DNA of 64,000 nt, taken from NCBI RefSeq assembly GCF_034314105.1, contig NZ_JAVIWJ010000001.1:2233501-2297500 (forward strand). The letters run 5' to 3'. The stretch's first letter is position 1. Every line of letters starts with the position of its first letter. A program made the position numbers and the translations under genes. The notes under the pieces were generated by a model. It searched no databases. It had not been told where the DNA came from and saw only the letters and a program-made list of their open reading frames with translations. Shown here one piece after another: positions 35,937 through 45,736 of the stretch. This stretch comes from Pseudomonas sp. AB6 (GTDB lineage: Bacteria; Pseudomonadota; Gammaproteobacteria; Pseudomonadales; Pseudomonadaceae).

Positions 35937-35994
35937 AACGTGTTGGCGAGACGCGCTATACGGGGTATCAGTTACGCCGTCTCGCAAACACGTT
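35937..35994. repeat. long inverted repeat (REP-type) between rarD and zapE
   Basis: Arms AACGTGTTGGCGAGACG (35937-35953) and CGTCTCGCAAACACGTT (35978-35994) pair over 17 bases with one mismatch and enclose 24 bases. Placed between two convergent genes, it is a REP-type element that probably also ends transcription. Confidence 0.75.
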
Positions 35995-35999
35995 CGCTG

Positions 36000-37124
36000 C
36001 TACGGATTTGAAAACCGCTCCAATTGCATTTCCTGCAATCGACTCAACGTGCGACGAAACGCAAAAGCTAAATAGCCTTCGTTGTACAACTCATCTAACG
36101 GCACCTGCGCCTCTACATACAGCGGTACTCGGCGGTCATAGCACTCGTCAATCAGTGCAATAAAGCGCCGAACACCGTCGTCATTGACTGATAATTGTGG
36201 CAGTTCACGATCACCGGCGGCGACTTGCAGGGCCGCGTCTTCAGTCCCCCGCGCGATTTTTCCTGCACGCTGCTTAGCGCTCAGCGCCGGTACTTCGCTG
36301 AGCAAAATCGCTGAAAAGCGGTCGCACACCTCGATGAAATCCATGGCCGCTAAGGGTTGTTCGCACACGTCGCGATAACGACACCAAAGAATAGTGTCGC
36401 TGTGCCGAATCACGTTGATATTGCGATGGCCAATCGCAACCGGGTCAGTCGAAGAAGACCGGCCCCCGCTCAGTTTTTCAAATACACCGCCCAGCGCACT
36501 CGGGCTGCCCGGCTGACTCACCCAATACCGCCGGTGCAATTGACCTGGATGCAGACGATGATCTTCGCCGCCGTCCACCGCGACCACCGCCATGTGATGA
36601 TTGATGGCGATGATGGCCGGTGCGAAGCGTTCACGGTTGTAACCTTCGGCATACAGCTGGTCGGGTGGTTGATTGGAGGTAGACACCACCACCACGCCCT
36701 CTTCGAACATTACCTGGAACAAGCTACCCAGAATGATTGCGTCGCCGATGTCGCTGACGAACAACTCATCGAAACACAGCACCCGCACCTCTTTGCTCAG
36801 TTCCCGTGCCAACGCCCGCAAAGGATTAGGGGTGCCGGTAAGTTGGAACAGGCGCCTGTGAACCCAGCGCATGAAGTGATGAAAGTGCTGACGCCGTGCG
36901 GGCACGGTCAAGCTTTCGTAGAAACGGTCCATCAACCAGGTTTTGCCACGCCCCACCGGCCCCCACAAGTAAACGCCCTTGATCGCTGACCGACGCTTGC
37001 CGTGGTGCAGTGTCAGGAAACAGTCTTGCAGGCACAGTGCAGCATTCAACTGTGCAGCATCGGGGGTAAACCCGTGCTGGTCGATGGCCCGTTGATAGGC
37101 GTCCAGGGGAGAAACAACATTCAT
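36000..37124 (-). CDS. zapE: cell-division ATPase ZapE (AFG1-like)
   Basis: A 374-residue AAA-type P-loop ATPase of the AFG1/ZapE family. It shows Walker A GPVGRGKT (residues 55-62), Walker B VLCFDELFVSDIGDA, sensor STSNQPPDQLYAEG, an arginine-rich later segment FRRTLSRLQEM and a typical length. ZapE acts on the Z-ring under stress in E. coli. Pseudomonads often encode two ZapE/AFG1-like proteins, so this may be the second copy. The ribosome-binding site is weak (GGTAAC), but the start fits the family. Convergent with rarD. Confidence 0.85.
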   Translation of the reverse strand: MNVVSPLDAYQRAIDQHGFTPDAAQLNAALCLQDCFLTLHHGKRRSAIKGVYLWGPVGRGKTWLMDRFYESLTVPARRQHFHHFMRWVHRRLFQLTGTPNPLRALARELSKEVRVLCFDELFVSDIGDAIILGSLFQVMFEEGVVVVSTSNQPPDQLYAEGYNRERFAPAIIAINHHMAVVAVDGGEDHRLHPGQLHRRYWVSQPGSPSALGGVFEKLSGGRSSSTDPVAIGHRNINVIRHSDTILWCRYRDVCEQPLAAMDFIEVCDRFSAILLSEVPALSAKQRAGKIARGTEDAALQVAAGDRELPQLSVNDDGVRRFIALIDECYDRRVPLYVEAQVPLDELYNEGYLAFAFRRTLSRLQEMQLERFSNP

Positions 37125-37191
37125 CTAAAAGTTACCGGCAGGCTCAAGCCCGCATGTTCACACAAAACGCAACGCCCGTACCCGTCGCCGG

Positions 37192-38637
37192 TTATTCGTG
37201 ATGAACGCCGGCGCGTTTAAGCATGTGCTTGCAGCGCTCGGACAAGTGAAGCACGCGCAAGTGTTTGCCCACCTTGAGGTAGCGCTCACGCAATGCCTTC
37301 AATGCAGCGATCGCTGAATAGTCGACAAAACTCAATCGTCGACAGTCAAGGATCACAAGGGCAGGATCGTTTGCGGGGTCGAACTGGTTGAGGAACGGTG
37401 TCGTTGAGGCGAAGAACAGCGTGCCATGCACGCGATAGAGTTTGCTCCCGTCAGCTTCCAGTGAACTGTCGGCGTAGAGTTCGCGTGCCTGCTGCCAAGC
37501 GAAATTGAGCGCGGCAATGACAATGCCGCACAACACTGCGGTGGCCAGATCGGTGAACACCGTGATCACCGTCACCGCCAAAATCACCAGCACGTCGTTC
37601 AGTGGCACCTTATTCAGCACTCGTAGCGAGGCCCAGGCAAAGGTTTGCTGCGACACCACAAACATCACGCCGACCAACGCGGCCAGCGGGATATGCTCGA
37701 TCAGCGGCGAAAGAAACAACACGAACAACAGGATCATGACCCCAGCGACCACACCGGAAAAACGTCCGCGGCCATTGGAGCTGAGATTAATCACGGTTTG
37801 ACCGATCATCGCGCAACCGCCCATGCCGCCAAACAGACCGGAGACCATATTGGCCGCCCCCAGCGCCACGCATTCGCGATCCGGGTAACCACGGCTCTCG
37901 GTAATCTCGTCGGTAAGGTTGAGCGTCAGGAGGGTTTCCAGTATGCCAACCAAGGCCATCAATACCGCGTAAGGGCCCACGATGCGCAGGGTGTCAAGGC
38001 TCCAAGGCACCTGCGGGAACGCCAGGTCGGGCAAACCTCCGGCAATGTGCGCCATGTCTCCAAGGGTGCGTGTCGGCAGACCAAGCAGGTACACCGCCAG
38101 ACCGACGCCGAGGATGGCCACCAGCGCTGGCGGCACGGCGCGGGTCAACCGTGGCAGCAGATAAACAGTGGCCATGGTCAATGCCACCAGCCCGATCATC
38201 AGGTAAAGCGCTGAACCACTCAGCCAGGTCTCGCCGCTCTTGAACTGCTCCAACTGCGCCAGAGCGATGATAATTGCCAGGCCGTTGACGAAGCCCAGCA
38301 TCACCGGGTGCGGCACCATACGCACTAACTTACCCAGTCGAAGCAGGCCGAACGCAACCATCAACAACCCACCGATCAACACCGTGGCGAGCAAGTACTG
38401 CACGCCGTGTTGTACCACCAGCGCAACGATCACCACGGCCATCGAGCCCGCAGCACCGGAAATCATTCCAGGCCTCCCGCCAAACAAAGCAGTCAGGGTG
38501 CAAATGATGAAGGCGCCGTATAAGCCCATCAGCGGATTGAGATGAGCAACCAGAGCAAAAGCAATACATTCGGGCAGCAGGGCGAATGACGTCGTCAATC
38601 CAGCCAGAGCATCGGCGCGTAGGCGATTTGATTTCAT
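37192..38637 (-). CDS. SulP-family inorganic anion transporter with STAS domain
   Basis: A 481-residue transporter. About eleven helices fill residues 1-380 (starting RADALAGLTTSFALLPECIAFA, with FVNGLAIIIALAQLEQF and GGMGGCAMIGQTVINLSSNG). A cytoplasmic STAS domain follows at about 395-478 (VHGTLFFASTTPFLNQF, LVILDCRRLSFVDYSAIAAL). SulP members move sulfate, bicarbonate or carboxylates with sodium or protons; the ion cannot be assigned here. TAGGTAAG precedes the ATG. It is in line with zapE but probably a separate unit. Confidence 0.88.
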   Translation of the reverse strand: MKSNRLRADALAGLTTSFALLPECIAFALVAHLNPLMGLYGAFIICTLTALFGGRPGMISGAAGSMAVVIVALVVQHGVQYLLATVLIGGLLMVAFGLLRLGKLVRMVPHPVMLGFVNGLAIIIALAQLEQFKSGETWLSGSALYLMIGLVALTMATVYLLPRLTRAVPPALVAILGVGLAVYLLGLPTRTLGDMAHIAGGLPDLAFPQVPWSLDTLRIVGPYAVLMALVGILETLLTLNLTDEITESRGYPDRECVALGAANMVSGLFGGMGGCAMIGQTVINLSSNGRGRFSGVVAGVMILLFVLFLSPLIEHIPLAALVGVMFVVSQQTFAWASLRVLNKVPLNDVLVILAVTVITVFTDLATAVLCGIVIAALNFAWQQARELYADSSLEADGSKLYRVHGTLFFASTTPFLNQFDPANDPALVILDCRRLSFVDYSAIAALKALRERYLKVGKHLRVLHLSERCKHMLKRAGVHHE

Positions 38638-38988
38638 GGCTTACCTAATAAGTTGGCCAGCGAAGCCGGTCGCAGGAACGCGGGAAAAGAGGGGGGAGAA
38701 TGGTACGGAGTTGAGACCGGTCCCGCTAGCGGAATGCCACATAAGCACTCATTTCTCGCCAGGGGCTGCTCCGAAATGACACAGCGCTGATATAGGGTGG
38801 CGTGTGGTTTGGTCTTAATCAGATCTTTAAATTTCTTCGAAAAGCCGCTCTAGCTCGGGCCATCGGGACATAGCCCCACCCTAAAGCTGACCAAAAGATC
38901 AACTTTATGGCGCAATTATTGCCTTATGCAAAGATTCCCCAGCACTTTTCCGTCGTGGTTGTGCGTCCGCTCGTTTTGGAGTTTCCCT
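38638..38988. other. divergent promoter region of the SulP and chemoreceptor genes
   Basis: About 350 bases with no supported gene. It must hold promoters for both flanking genes. I found no convincing sigma-54 or FliA box, only an A+T-rich stretch around 38815-38845. Confidence 0.4.
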
Positions 38989-40926
38989 ATGCCTGTCTGG
39001 CGAAAAAGTATTCAGTGGCAACTCACCTTGAGCATGGGTGCTGCATTGGTGATCAGTAGCCTGATTGTGATCGCTATTTACGCCTTCGCCTTAAATCGGT
39101 TGACCGATCGTTATTTGCTGCAACAGGCGATGCCCGCCAGTGTCGAGGCAATCCGTAACGACCTTGAACGGCTCCTTGCCTCCCCTCTCACCGCAGCCAG
39201 TGATATTGCCGACAACACACTGGTCGAGGATTGGCTGCGCACGGGCGAAGACCCGGCACAACAGGCAACCTTCGTACGCTATCTGGCCAATATCCAGCAA
39301 AAACACCACGCATTGACCACCTTTATCGTCGCCAAAGGCAGTGGCCATTATTTCACCAACAGAGGCGTGGACCGCACGTTGCAGCCTGCAACCAAGGAAA
39401 ACAGCTGGTTCTATGATTTCCTCGCCAGCGGCAAACAGCGCGCGCTGGAAATCGATATTGATAAAAACACTCGGTTACCGACGCTGTTCATCAACCAGCG
39501 AATTGAAAGCAACGGTAGCGTTGTTGGCGTGGCAGGCCTTGGCTTTAGCTTGAGCGCCTTGTCAGACATGGTCCGCAACTTCCATTTCGGTGAGCAAGGC
39601 CAAGTCTACTTAGTGAGCCCGGACGGCAAGGTCAAGGTTCACCCTAACGCTGATTTCAACGACCGCCAAACACTGGAGCAATTGGTCGGCCCGGGGCCTG
39701 CCCACTCTTTACTGGGCGCTACCACCGGTAAAACCCCGGTCGAATTCGAGCGCAACGGCCAGGCTTTTGTCGCCTTGGCTGCTCCGGTGGACTCATTGGG
39801 TTGGACCTTGGTCAGTGAAGTGCCGATGGCGGAAGTCTATGGCCCGGCCAAAGACGCTTTGACGATCATTTCCGCCATCAGTCTGGCCGTAGTGCTGTGT
39901 TTTCTCGGTTTCGTAGCCTGGATAGCGCGTGGCATCGTGCGCCCCATTCGTCAGGTCACTACTGCCCTGATCGACATTGGTGGCGGCGATGGCGACCTGA
40001 CCCACCGCCTGGATGATCACCGGCAGAACGAGCTGGGCGACCTGGCCCGAGGCTTCAATCGTTTCATCGCAAGCCTGCGCGAACTGATCGGCGATGCGTT
40101 GCAGACCAGCGAACAATTACGCCAAAGCGTGGGGGACGTGGCGCGGGTGGTGGAGAGCACATCGGCACGGGCGGTGCAGCAACAGCAAATGACTGACATG
40201 GTCGCCACTGCGGTACATGAGATGGGCCTGACCGTGCAGGAAATTGCCCGAAATGCAGGCGCCGCCGCCCAGGTGTCGCGCAGCACTCAAGACGAAGCCG
40301 TGTCCGCCAAAATCATCGTCGGCCAATCGATTGCTCACATTCAGGCGATGTCCGACGGCGTCGGCAACGCAGCGGGCGCGGTCGAAGCGCTGGCGACCAA
40401 GATCTCCAACATTGATCAAGTGTTGACGGTAATTCGTAGCATTTCCGAACAGACCAACTTGTTGGCCCTCAACGCAGCCATCGAAGCGGCGCGTGCCGGA
40501 GAACTGGGACGCGGGTTTGCCGTGGTAGCCGATGAAGTTCGCACCCTCGCCGGGCGCACCCAGAGCGCCACCGGCGAAATACAGCAGATGATAGGTGAGT
40601 TGAAAGGGGGTGCCAGTCAAGCCGTAGCGTCCATGCGCGCAGGTCAAGCCGCCACAGGCACCGGTGTTGAAGCGACCCGCCGCACTGGTAACTCGCTGGA
40701 TGCCATAGCAGGGCACGTTGAGGAACTCACGGACCGCAACCATCAGGTCGCCGCCGCCACAGAGGAACAAAGTTCGGTCACCGAAGAAATTAACCGTAAC
40801 GTCCAGGGCATCGCTGACCTTGCTCAGTCGACGGCTAAAGACGTGCAAATTTGTCGCGAGGACTGCCTAAAACTGTCGAGCAAAGCAGAGCATCTGGCCA
40901 CGCAAATGGCGCGGTTCAAGTTGTAA
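38989..40926 (+). CDS. methyl-accepting chemotaxis protein with dCache-type sensor
   Basis: A 645-residue chemoreceptor. TM1 lies at about residues 10-36, a large periplasmic dCache-like sensor at about 37-285 (with [17 protein letters not shown] and [12 protein letters not shown]), and TM2 near [27 protein letters not shown] is at 320-375. The signalling hairpin carries [23 protein letters not shown], the invariant tip, with flanking coiled coil. I start at 38989 because GGAG lies before that ATG; an upstream ATG at 38926 lacks one. The ligand cannot be read, though amino acids, polyamines or organic acids are typical for this sensor fold. Confidence 0.9.
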   Translation: MPVWRKSIQWQLTLSMGAALVISSLIVIAIYAFALNRLTDRYLLQQAMPASVEAIRNDLERLLASPLTAASDIADNTLVEDWLRTGEDPAQQATFVRYLANIQQKHHALTTFIVAKGSGHYFTNRGVDRTLQPATKENSWFYDFLASGKQRALEIDIDKNTRLPTLFINQRIESNGSVVGVAGLGFSLSALSDMVRNFHFGEQGQVYLVSPDGKVKVHPNADFNDRQTLEQLVGPGPAHSLLGATTGKTPVEFERNGQAFVALAAPVDSLGWTLVSEVPMAEVYGPAKDALTIISAISLAVVLCFLGFVAWIARGIVRPIRQVTTALIDIGGGDGDLTHRLDDHRQNELGDLARGFNRFIASLRELIGDALQTSEQLRQSVGDVARVVESTSARAVQQQQMTDMVATAVHEMGLTVQEIARNAGAAAQVSRSTQDEAVSAKIIVGQSIAHIQAMSDGVGNAAGAVEALATKISNIDQVLTVIRSISEQTNLLALNAAIEAARAGELGRGFAVVADEVRTLAGRTQSATGEIQQMIGELKGGASQAVASMRAGQAATGTGVEATRRTGNSLDAIAGHVEELTDRNHQVAAATEEQSSVTEEINRNVQGIADLAQSTAKDVQICREDCLKLSSKAEHLATQMARFKL

Positions 40927-41004
40927 GCCCTGCTGGCTACGCAACAGCACGGCATCGCAGGGCGGGGCAATCCCTTTGAGCGTTTGGGCGTGGGCACACC
41001 GCGC

Positions 41005-42783
41005 CTAAACTACCTCTTCTTGCTGCCCATTAAATTGCAACGCCGCCAACCTCGCGTACAACGGGTTGCTGGCAATCAGTTGTTGATGAGTACCGACGGC
41101 AATCAAACGTCCTTGATCAATCACTGCAATGCGGTCGGCGTTCTGCACGGTGGCCAGCCGGTGGGCAATGACCAAGGTTGTGCGGCCTTTCATCAAGCTT
41201 GGCAACGCCTGCTGGATAAGGTGTTCGCTTTGAGCGTCCAATGCGCTGGTCGCCTCATCAAGCAAGAGAATCGGCGCATCGACCAGTAAGGCCCGAGCGA
41301 TTGCCAAACGTTGACGCTGGCCGCCAGACAAGCCAAGTCCGCCTTCCCCCAAGTGTGTCTGATAACCATCGGGCATCTGCAAAATGAACTCATGTGCATG
41401 GGCAATACGCGCGGCGGCCTGCACCTGCTCAATCGTTGCTTTAGGGTTGCCGTAGCGGATGTTGTCCTCAACGGTGCCGAAAAACAGTGCAGGGTTTTGC
41501 GAAACCATGGCGAAACAACGTCGCAAGTCCGACGGGTCAAGCTGTGCGATGGGCAGCCCTTCCACCAGCACCCGCCCCTGCTGCGGATCATAAAAACGCA
41601 ATAGCAAATCGAACAGCGTCGACTTACCGGCGCCAGAAGGTCCGACCAGTGCCAAGGTCTCGCCGGCTTCGATAGTCAGGCTAAACCCATCGACAGCATT
41701 GCGCTCCGGGCGAGATGGGTACGCAAAACTAACGTCTTCTAAGGTGATCTGACCACTGACCCGTTCCGGCAGGTGCAGTAAACCCTGGATAGGCGGCTCA
41801 ATTTCGCTAGGCGCCTGAAGCAGCTCTGCGATTCGTTCAGCCGCACCCGCTGCGCGCTGTAGTTCGCCGATGACTTCACTCAAGGTGCCCAAAGCACTGC
41901 CTACGATCAGGCTATAGAACACAAATGCTGCCAGCTCCCCACCGGAAATACGCCCGGCGATGACATCCATCCCACCGACCCACAGCATTACCCCAACCGC
42001 GCCCAACACCAAAACGATCACCAGGGTGATCAGCCAGGAGCGCTGCAATATGCGCTTGCGCGCCGTATTAAATGCCTCTTCCGCCGTCGCGGAGAAACGC
42101 ACTCTGTCCTGCTGCTGATGGTTGTAAGCCTGTACGGTTTTGATCTGCCCCAATGCTTCGGCGACATAGCTTCCGACGTCGGCAATCCGGTCTTGGCTCA
42201 AACGCGAGAGACTGCGCACTCGCCGACCGAAAATCAGGATTGGCGCGACCACCAGCGGCAAGGCGACGACGACGATACTGGTGAGCTTTGGATTGGTAAA
42301 AAACAACAAGACAATACCGCCGATCACCATCAGCAAGTTGCGCAGGAATAACGAAAGTGACGACCCGATCACCGACTGTAACAGCGTGGTGTCGGTGGTT
42401 AGCCGCGACTGAATTTCTGAGCTTCGGTTATTTTCATAAAACCCCGGATGCAAATTAATTAGATGGTTGAATACCTGTTTACGCATGTCAGCAACCACGC
42501 GCTCACCAATCCACGACACCAGGTAAAACCGGGCAAATGTACCCATGGCCAGCCCGACAACCAGTATCAGAAAAAAACCGATCGAACGGTTAAGCATGGC
42601 CGGGGATTGAGTCATGAAGCCCTGATCGACCATCAGCTTGATGCCTTGCCCCATGGACAAAGTAATGCCCGCAGTAACGATCAATGCCAGTAGCGCCCCC
42701 ATGGCGGGCCATCGATACGGAGCGACGTAACGCAGGGCCAGACGAACGGCATTGCGCTGACGACTTGATAACATTGAGGCCAT
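41005..42783 (-). CDS. ABCB-type half-transporter (MsbA-like exporter)
   Basis: A 592-residue ABC exporter half: six-helix membrane domain in residues 1-320, then an ATPase domain with Walker A GPSGAGKST, Q-loop QNPALF, signature LSGGQRQR, Walker B ILLLDEAT and the H-loop histidine in IAHRL. A homodimer is expected. The N-terminus and length resemble lipid or multidrug exporters; the substrate is unknown. ATG at 42783 follows AGGTG; an in-frame GTG at 42792 is the alternative. It has no accessory protein gene beside it, so it is not a type I secretion pump by context. Confidence 0.88.
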   Translation of the reverse strand: MASMLSSRQRNAVRLALRYVAPYRWPAMGALLALIVTAGITLSMGQGIKLMVDQGFMTQSPAMLNRSIGFFLILVVGLAMGTFARFYLVSWIGERVVADMRKQVFNHLINLHPGFYENNRSSEIQSRLTTDTTLLQSVIGSSLSLFLRNLLMVIGGIVLLFFTNPKLTSIVVVALPLVVAPILIFGRRVRSLSRLSQDRIADVGSYVAEALGQIKTVQAYNHQQQDRVRFSATAEEAFNTARKRILQRSWLITLVIVLVLGAVGVMLWVGGMDVIAGRISGGELAAFVFYSLIVGSALGTLSEVIGELQRAAGAAERIAELLQAPSEIEPPIQGLLHLPERVSGQITLEDVSFAYPSRPERNAVDGFSLTIEAGETLALVGPSGAGKSTLFDLLLRFYDPQQGRVLVEGLPIAQLDPSDLRRCFAMVSQNPALFFGTVEDNIRYGNPKATIEQVQAAARIAHAHEFILQMPDGYQTHLGEGGLGLSGGQRQRLAIARALLVDAPILLLDEATSALDAQSEHLIQQALPSLMKGRTTLVIAHRLATVQNADRIAVIDQGRLIAVGTHQQLIASNPLYARLAALQFNGQQEEVV

Positions 42784-43069
42784 ACAAGACACCTGCCTGC
42801 CGGAAAGACTGAGCCAGAAAGCCTACACCTGTGGCTCAAACGAAGCTTGAAATATGTAAGGGTCGTAAAATACCGCCATTACCTTCAAATCCCTGTGCTT
42901 TTATGAGCTCAATAATTCTACTTATACGGTTCGCTCTAAAAACCTTGCTGGAAATTTTCAGACATTTCTGGTGGACTTAGACGTGTGTTGAACGGGCGTT
43001 GAAAGATGTCACAGCGCCGTCATAGAACGAGATTAGTTTTAAGCGCACAACCTGATGAGGAGCCAGGCC
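42784..43069. other. intergenic region, no gene seen
   Basis: This 286-base gap between the ABC transporter gene and the PA1571-type gene is A+T-rich in its middle. It must hold promoters for both neighbours; I see no clear boxes. Confidence 0.35.
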
Positions 43070-43246
43070 ATGAGTTTGCAAAACAGCACCAATCACGTAT
43101 CGCTCGTTCGAGCCACTCCGACCTTGGCTGTCGGTGGCGCCATTCTCGACGACGATGGACGCGAGATACTGATCACTGAAGAAATGGTTCAGGCCGCGTG
43201 TCAAGAATGCGATAAAAACTGGGTCAAACCTGAAAAAAAAGATTGA
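43070..43246 (+). CDS. PA1571-family small protein
   Basis: A 58-residue protein beginning MSLQNSTNHVSLVRA and carrying PTLAVGGAILDDDGREILIT and then EEMVQAACQECDKNWV. This pattern resembles the conserved PA1571 family of pseudomonads, whose P. aeruginosa gene also lies in the acnA-tusA neighbourhood. GAGGAGCC precedes the ATG at 43070. Two cysteines (ACQEC) might bind a metal or form a disulfide. Function unknown. It is followed by a strong terminator, so it stands alone. Confidence 0.7.
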   Translation: MSLQNSTNHVSLVRATPTLAVGGAILDDDGREILITEEMVQAACQECDKNWVKPEKKD

Positions 43247-43268
43247 TGCTGCAATAAGCATATTTTTA

Positions 43269-43294
43269 AACCCGGCGTTGATGCCGGGTTTTTT
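43269..43294 (+). terminator. intrinsic terminator after the PA1571-type gene
   Basis: An 8-bp perfect stem AACCCGGC / GCCGGGTT with a 6-base loop is followed by a run of T residues (TTTTTT counting the end of the stem), 22 bases after the stop. Confidence 0.9.
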
Positions 43295-43418
43295 CTGTGT
43301 GCCCCTTTCATGCAACATCACGTGACAAGCGCTGGTTTGACACGGTGCGGAAAAGCCAATTACTTCGCCGCAGCTTCCTTAAATTGAAGCGAACCCTATC
43401 AAACTAATGGAGTGCCAC

Positions 43419-44408
43419 ATGATAGAACCTGCTCGTTATCCTTATACTCCCGCCGATGTGCAGTACGCCTATGACACGCTGTTTGCTGACGTATTTACCC
43501 GACCCGCAGTGGTCAATATCTCAACCGTATGGCCACCGAAAATTCTTATTGTCGCTGGGGTGCAAGGGTCGGGAAAAACTTACCTACTCGAGAACGCACT
43601 GCTACCCTCGGGCAACTACAACAACTACGTTCGATTGTACTTACCGGCATTCAGGGAGCTTCACCCACACTATCAAGCGATGCGACGTCATGGTGTCTTG
43701 CATGCCTACGAACACACAGAGAACTTTGTCAGAGCCGTGTGCGGAAAAATATTCAATCAGGCTTTTAGCTTCAAATATAACGTCATTATGGAATGTGCCT
43801 TAGACGACATTAACTTTGCAAATGTTCCAGACATGGTGACGGGGTTGGGGTATCAGTTTGATGTTCATTTAATTGCCTGCAAAAAAGAATTTGCTCATCT
43901 ATCGACTATCAAAAGGGCGCTCAATAGCTTGACCGACCAAACCCTGGAACGCTTTGTCGACATGACCGCAATTGATGCCAGCATGGGCAACGCTCAGGGA
44001 ATCCTGACCTCATTCGAAAATGCCTGTATGCGGGCGTCAGGCTCAAAACTTACCTTGTATGAACGAGGTCTTGGGGTACTAAAAAACCGACGCGTTGTGT
44101 GCAGCAGTGTGTGCACTGATGGCTTCGAATTACTGCCGCAACCCATAACGAACAATCATGGCGACGTGATAAGCCCGGCACAAAATACGGTCAGTATCAT
44201 TCGAACGCCCACGCTGAATACTCCGTGCAGTTACTCTCGCTATTGCGAAATAGTGAACGCGCCGATTGAAACCAGAACCGAACGAGGTGAAATGCTTAAA
44301 GAATGCCACTTGGCGCTCACCCATACGAACGCCCATTCGGACAACGTGCACTTCTCAGTATTTAACGACTTGTACGCCTATATTGCTAAGCATCTTTACC
44401 GATACTGA
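43419..44408 (+). CDS. orphan zeta-toxin-like P-loop protein
   Basis: A 329-residue protein. The Walker A GVQGSGKT (residues 47-54) is followed by LYLPAFRELHPHYQAM, where the zeta/PezT toxin family has N-D-x-F-(K/R)-x-x-H-P, and then by long helices with EHTENFVRAVCGKIF and a conserved-looking NVIMECALDD strand. Zeta toxins phosphorylate cell-wall precursors. Here the catalytic aspartate position holds proline (residue 76), so the activity may be lost or altered. Extra C-terminal 100 residues are unusual. I find no epsilon-type antitoxin gene alongside. GGAGT precedes the ATG at 43419. The base composition is more A+T-rich than its neighbours, suggesting transfer. Confidence 0.65.
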   Translation: MIEPARYPYTPADVQYAYDTLFADVFTRPAVVNISTVWPPKILIVAGVQGSGKTYLLENALLPSGNYNNYVRLYLPAFRELHPHYQAMRRHGVLHAYEHTENFVRAVCGKIFNQAFSFKYNVIMECALDDINFANVPDMVTGLGYQFDVHLIACKKEFAHLSTIKRALNSLTDQTLERFVDMTAIDASMGNAQGILTSFENACMRASGSKLTLYERGLGVLKNRRVVCSSVCTDGFELLPQPITNNHGDVISPAQNTVSIIRTPTLNTPCSYSRYCEIVNAPIETRTERGEMLKECHLALTHTNAHSDNVHFSVFNDLYAYIAKHLYRY

Positions 44409-44440
44409 AAAAACTGCAAGGCTCGCGCGCTGCCTTGCAG
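44408..44440 (-). terminator. intrinsic terminator after pdxB
   Basis: On the reverse strand a perfect 9-bp stem CTGCAAGGC / GCCTTGCAG with a 9-base loop is followed by six T residues. It lies 11 bases beyond the pdxB stop and abuts the stop of the zeta-like gene, ending pdxB transcription. Confidence 0.9.
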
Positions 44441-44451
44441 ATGAATCAAAT

Positions 44452-45594
44452 TTAAACCACACGAGCCCCCAGCGCCGTTACTAATTGTCTTAACGGTTCG
44501 GACTCACCATTGATCTGCACAAGTAACCCTTCAATCTCGCGACGCGCAGGATAATGCTTACGTAGCGCATCGAAGGCCAAACGCTGGCTCGCAGTATCGC
44601 CGACTAAGCTGCGTCGGAAGTCTGCATCGTCCCGACGTGGGTCATACACCCCACGGCATAGCATGGCCAACGCCCACGTCGGGGAACAGCTTGGGTTCAG
44701 GGTTACTTGCGTCAGCCAGGTTTGCGGTAACAATTGCTGCAAACTGATAGCGGGCGCACGTTTTAAGTAAGCACAAAGCGCCTCGTAGATTTGCGCGGTT
44801 CCCCGCTGCCGACCGTCAAGGCTGTAGCCGGCGATGTGTGGCGTAGCCAGTACACATAAATCGGCCAATGCTACATCGACTTGCGGCTCGCCTTCCCAGA
44901 CGTCGAGCACGGCTTGTAAATCTTCGCGCCGCAGCAAAACCTCACGCAAAGCGCCGTTGTCCACCACCGCGCCGCGGCTGGCATTGATCAGCCAAGTGCC
45001 CGCCTTGAGCTGACTCAGGCGCTGCTGGTCGAACAAGTGCCATGTACGCATTCCACCGTTTTTGGTCAGAGGCGTGTGCAAACTGATTACGTCGCACTGC
45101 TCGATAATCTGTTCAAGGCTGACAAAGTCGCCACCCTCTGCCAACTGCCGAGGCGGATCACACACCAACACATTCCAACCCAAGCCACGTAATACCTCGA
45201 CCAGGCGGCTGCCAACCTGGCCAGCGCCGACCACGCCATACGTGCGCTGGGTCAGTTCGACACCTTCAATCTCAGCCAAGGTCAACAGACTGCCTAGCAC
45301 GTAATCCACCACCCCACGCGCGTTGCAACCGGGGGCGCTGGACCACTGAATTCCAGCCTGCTTAAAGTAATCCAGATCCAAATGATCAGTGCCAATGGTG
45401 CAGGTGCCGACAAAACGTACCGAGCTACCTTCCAACATTGCCCTATTGACGTTGGTCACCGAGCGCACCAGCAGCACGTCAGCCTCTGCCACCGCAGCAC
45501 GGTCAATGGAACGGCCCGGCAAACGTCGTATGTCCCCGAATTGGGCGAAAAAGGCGTCGAGCAGCGGGATATTTTCATCGGCAACAATGCGCAT
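44452..45594 (-). CDS. pdxB: erythronate-4-phosphate dehydrogenase
   Basis: A 380-residue D-2-hydroxyacid dehydrogenase. It shows the nucleotide-binding [16 protein letters not shown], the catalytic Arg in [10 protein letters not shown], Glu in VWEGEPQVD and His in ATPHIAGYS. The N-terminus [20 protein letters not shown] and C-terminal dimer domain are those of PdxB, which makes 2-oxo-3-hydroxy-4-phosphobutanoate in pyridoxal phosphate synthesis. The start at 45594 has GGAG upstream; the frame remains open through the promoter of the divergent exporter gene. Confidence 0.96.
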   Translation of the reverse strand: MRIVADENIPLLDAFFAQFGDIRRLPGRSIDRAAVAEADVLLVRSVTNVNRAMLEGSSVRFVGTCTIGTDHLDLDYFKQAGIQWSSAPGCNARGVVDYVLGSLLTLAEIEGVELTQRTYGVVGAGQVGSRLVEVLRGLGWNVLVCDPPRQLAEGGDFVSLEQIIEQCDVISLHTPLTKNGGMRTWHLFDQQRLSQLKAGTWLINASRGAVVDNGALREVLLRREDLQAVLDVWEGEPQVDVALADLCVLATPHIAGYSLDGRQRGTAQIYEALCAYLKRAPAISLQQLLPQTWLTQVTLNPSCSPTWALAMLCRGVYDPRRDDADFRRSLVGDTASQRLAFDALRKHYPARREIEGLLVQINGESEPLRQLVTALGARVV

Positions 45595-45736
45595 GATTGG
45601 GCTCCATGGGGTCGGCGGCAGTGTAGGCACAGCCCGCCATCCTGCATGGGATCTACCGCCTACACAACTAGGATTCCTGACCCTAGTGTCAAGCAGGTAG
45701 AATGCTCGGCTTTCTGTACCCGCTTTTGGACTGACC

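Noticed and set aside
41005..42783. ABC transporter as a type I secretion pump for the leaderless Ig-repeat proteins
   Set aside because: No membrane-fusion protein or outer-membrane channel gene is adjacent, and the proteins lack the glycine-rich RTX repeats that usually accompany such export.
43070..43246. The small gene before the zeta-like gene as its antitoxin
   Set aside because: It has the PA1571-family pattern, its own terminator and 170 bases of separation, none of which fits an epsilon-type antitoxin partner.
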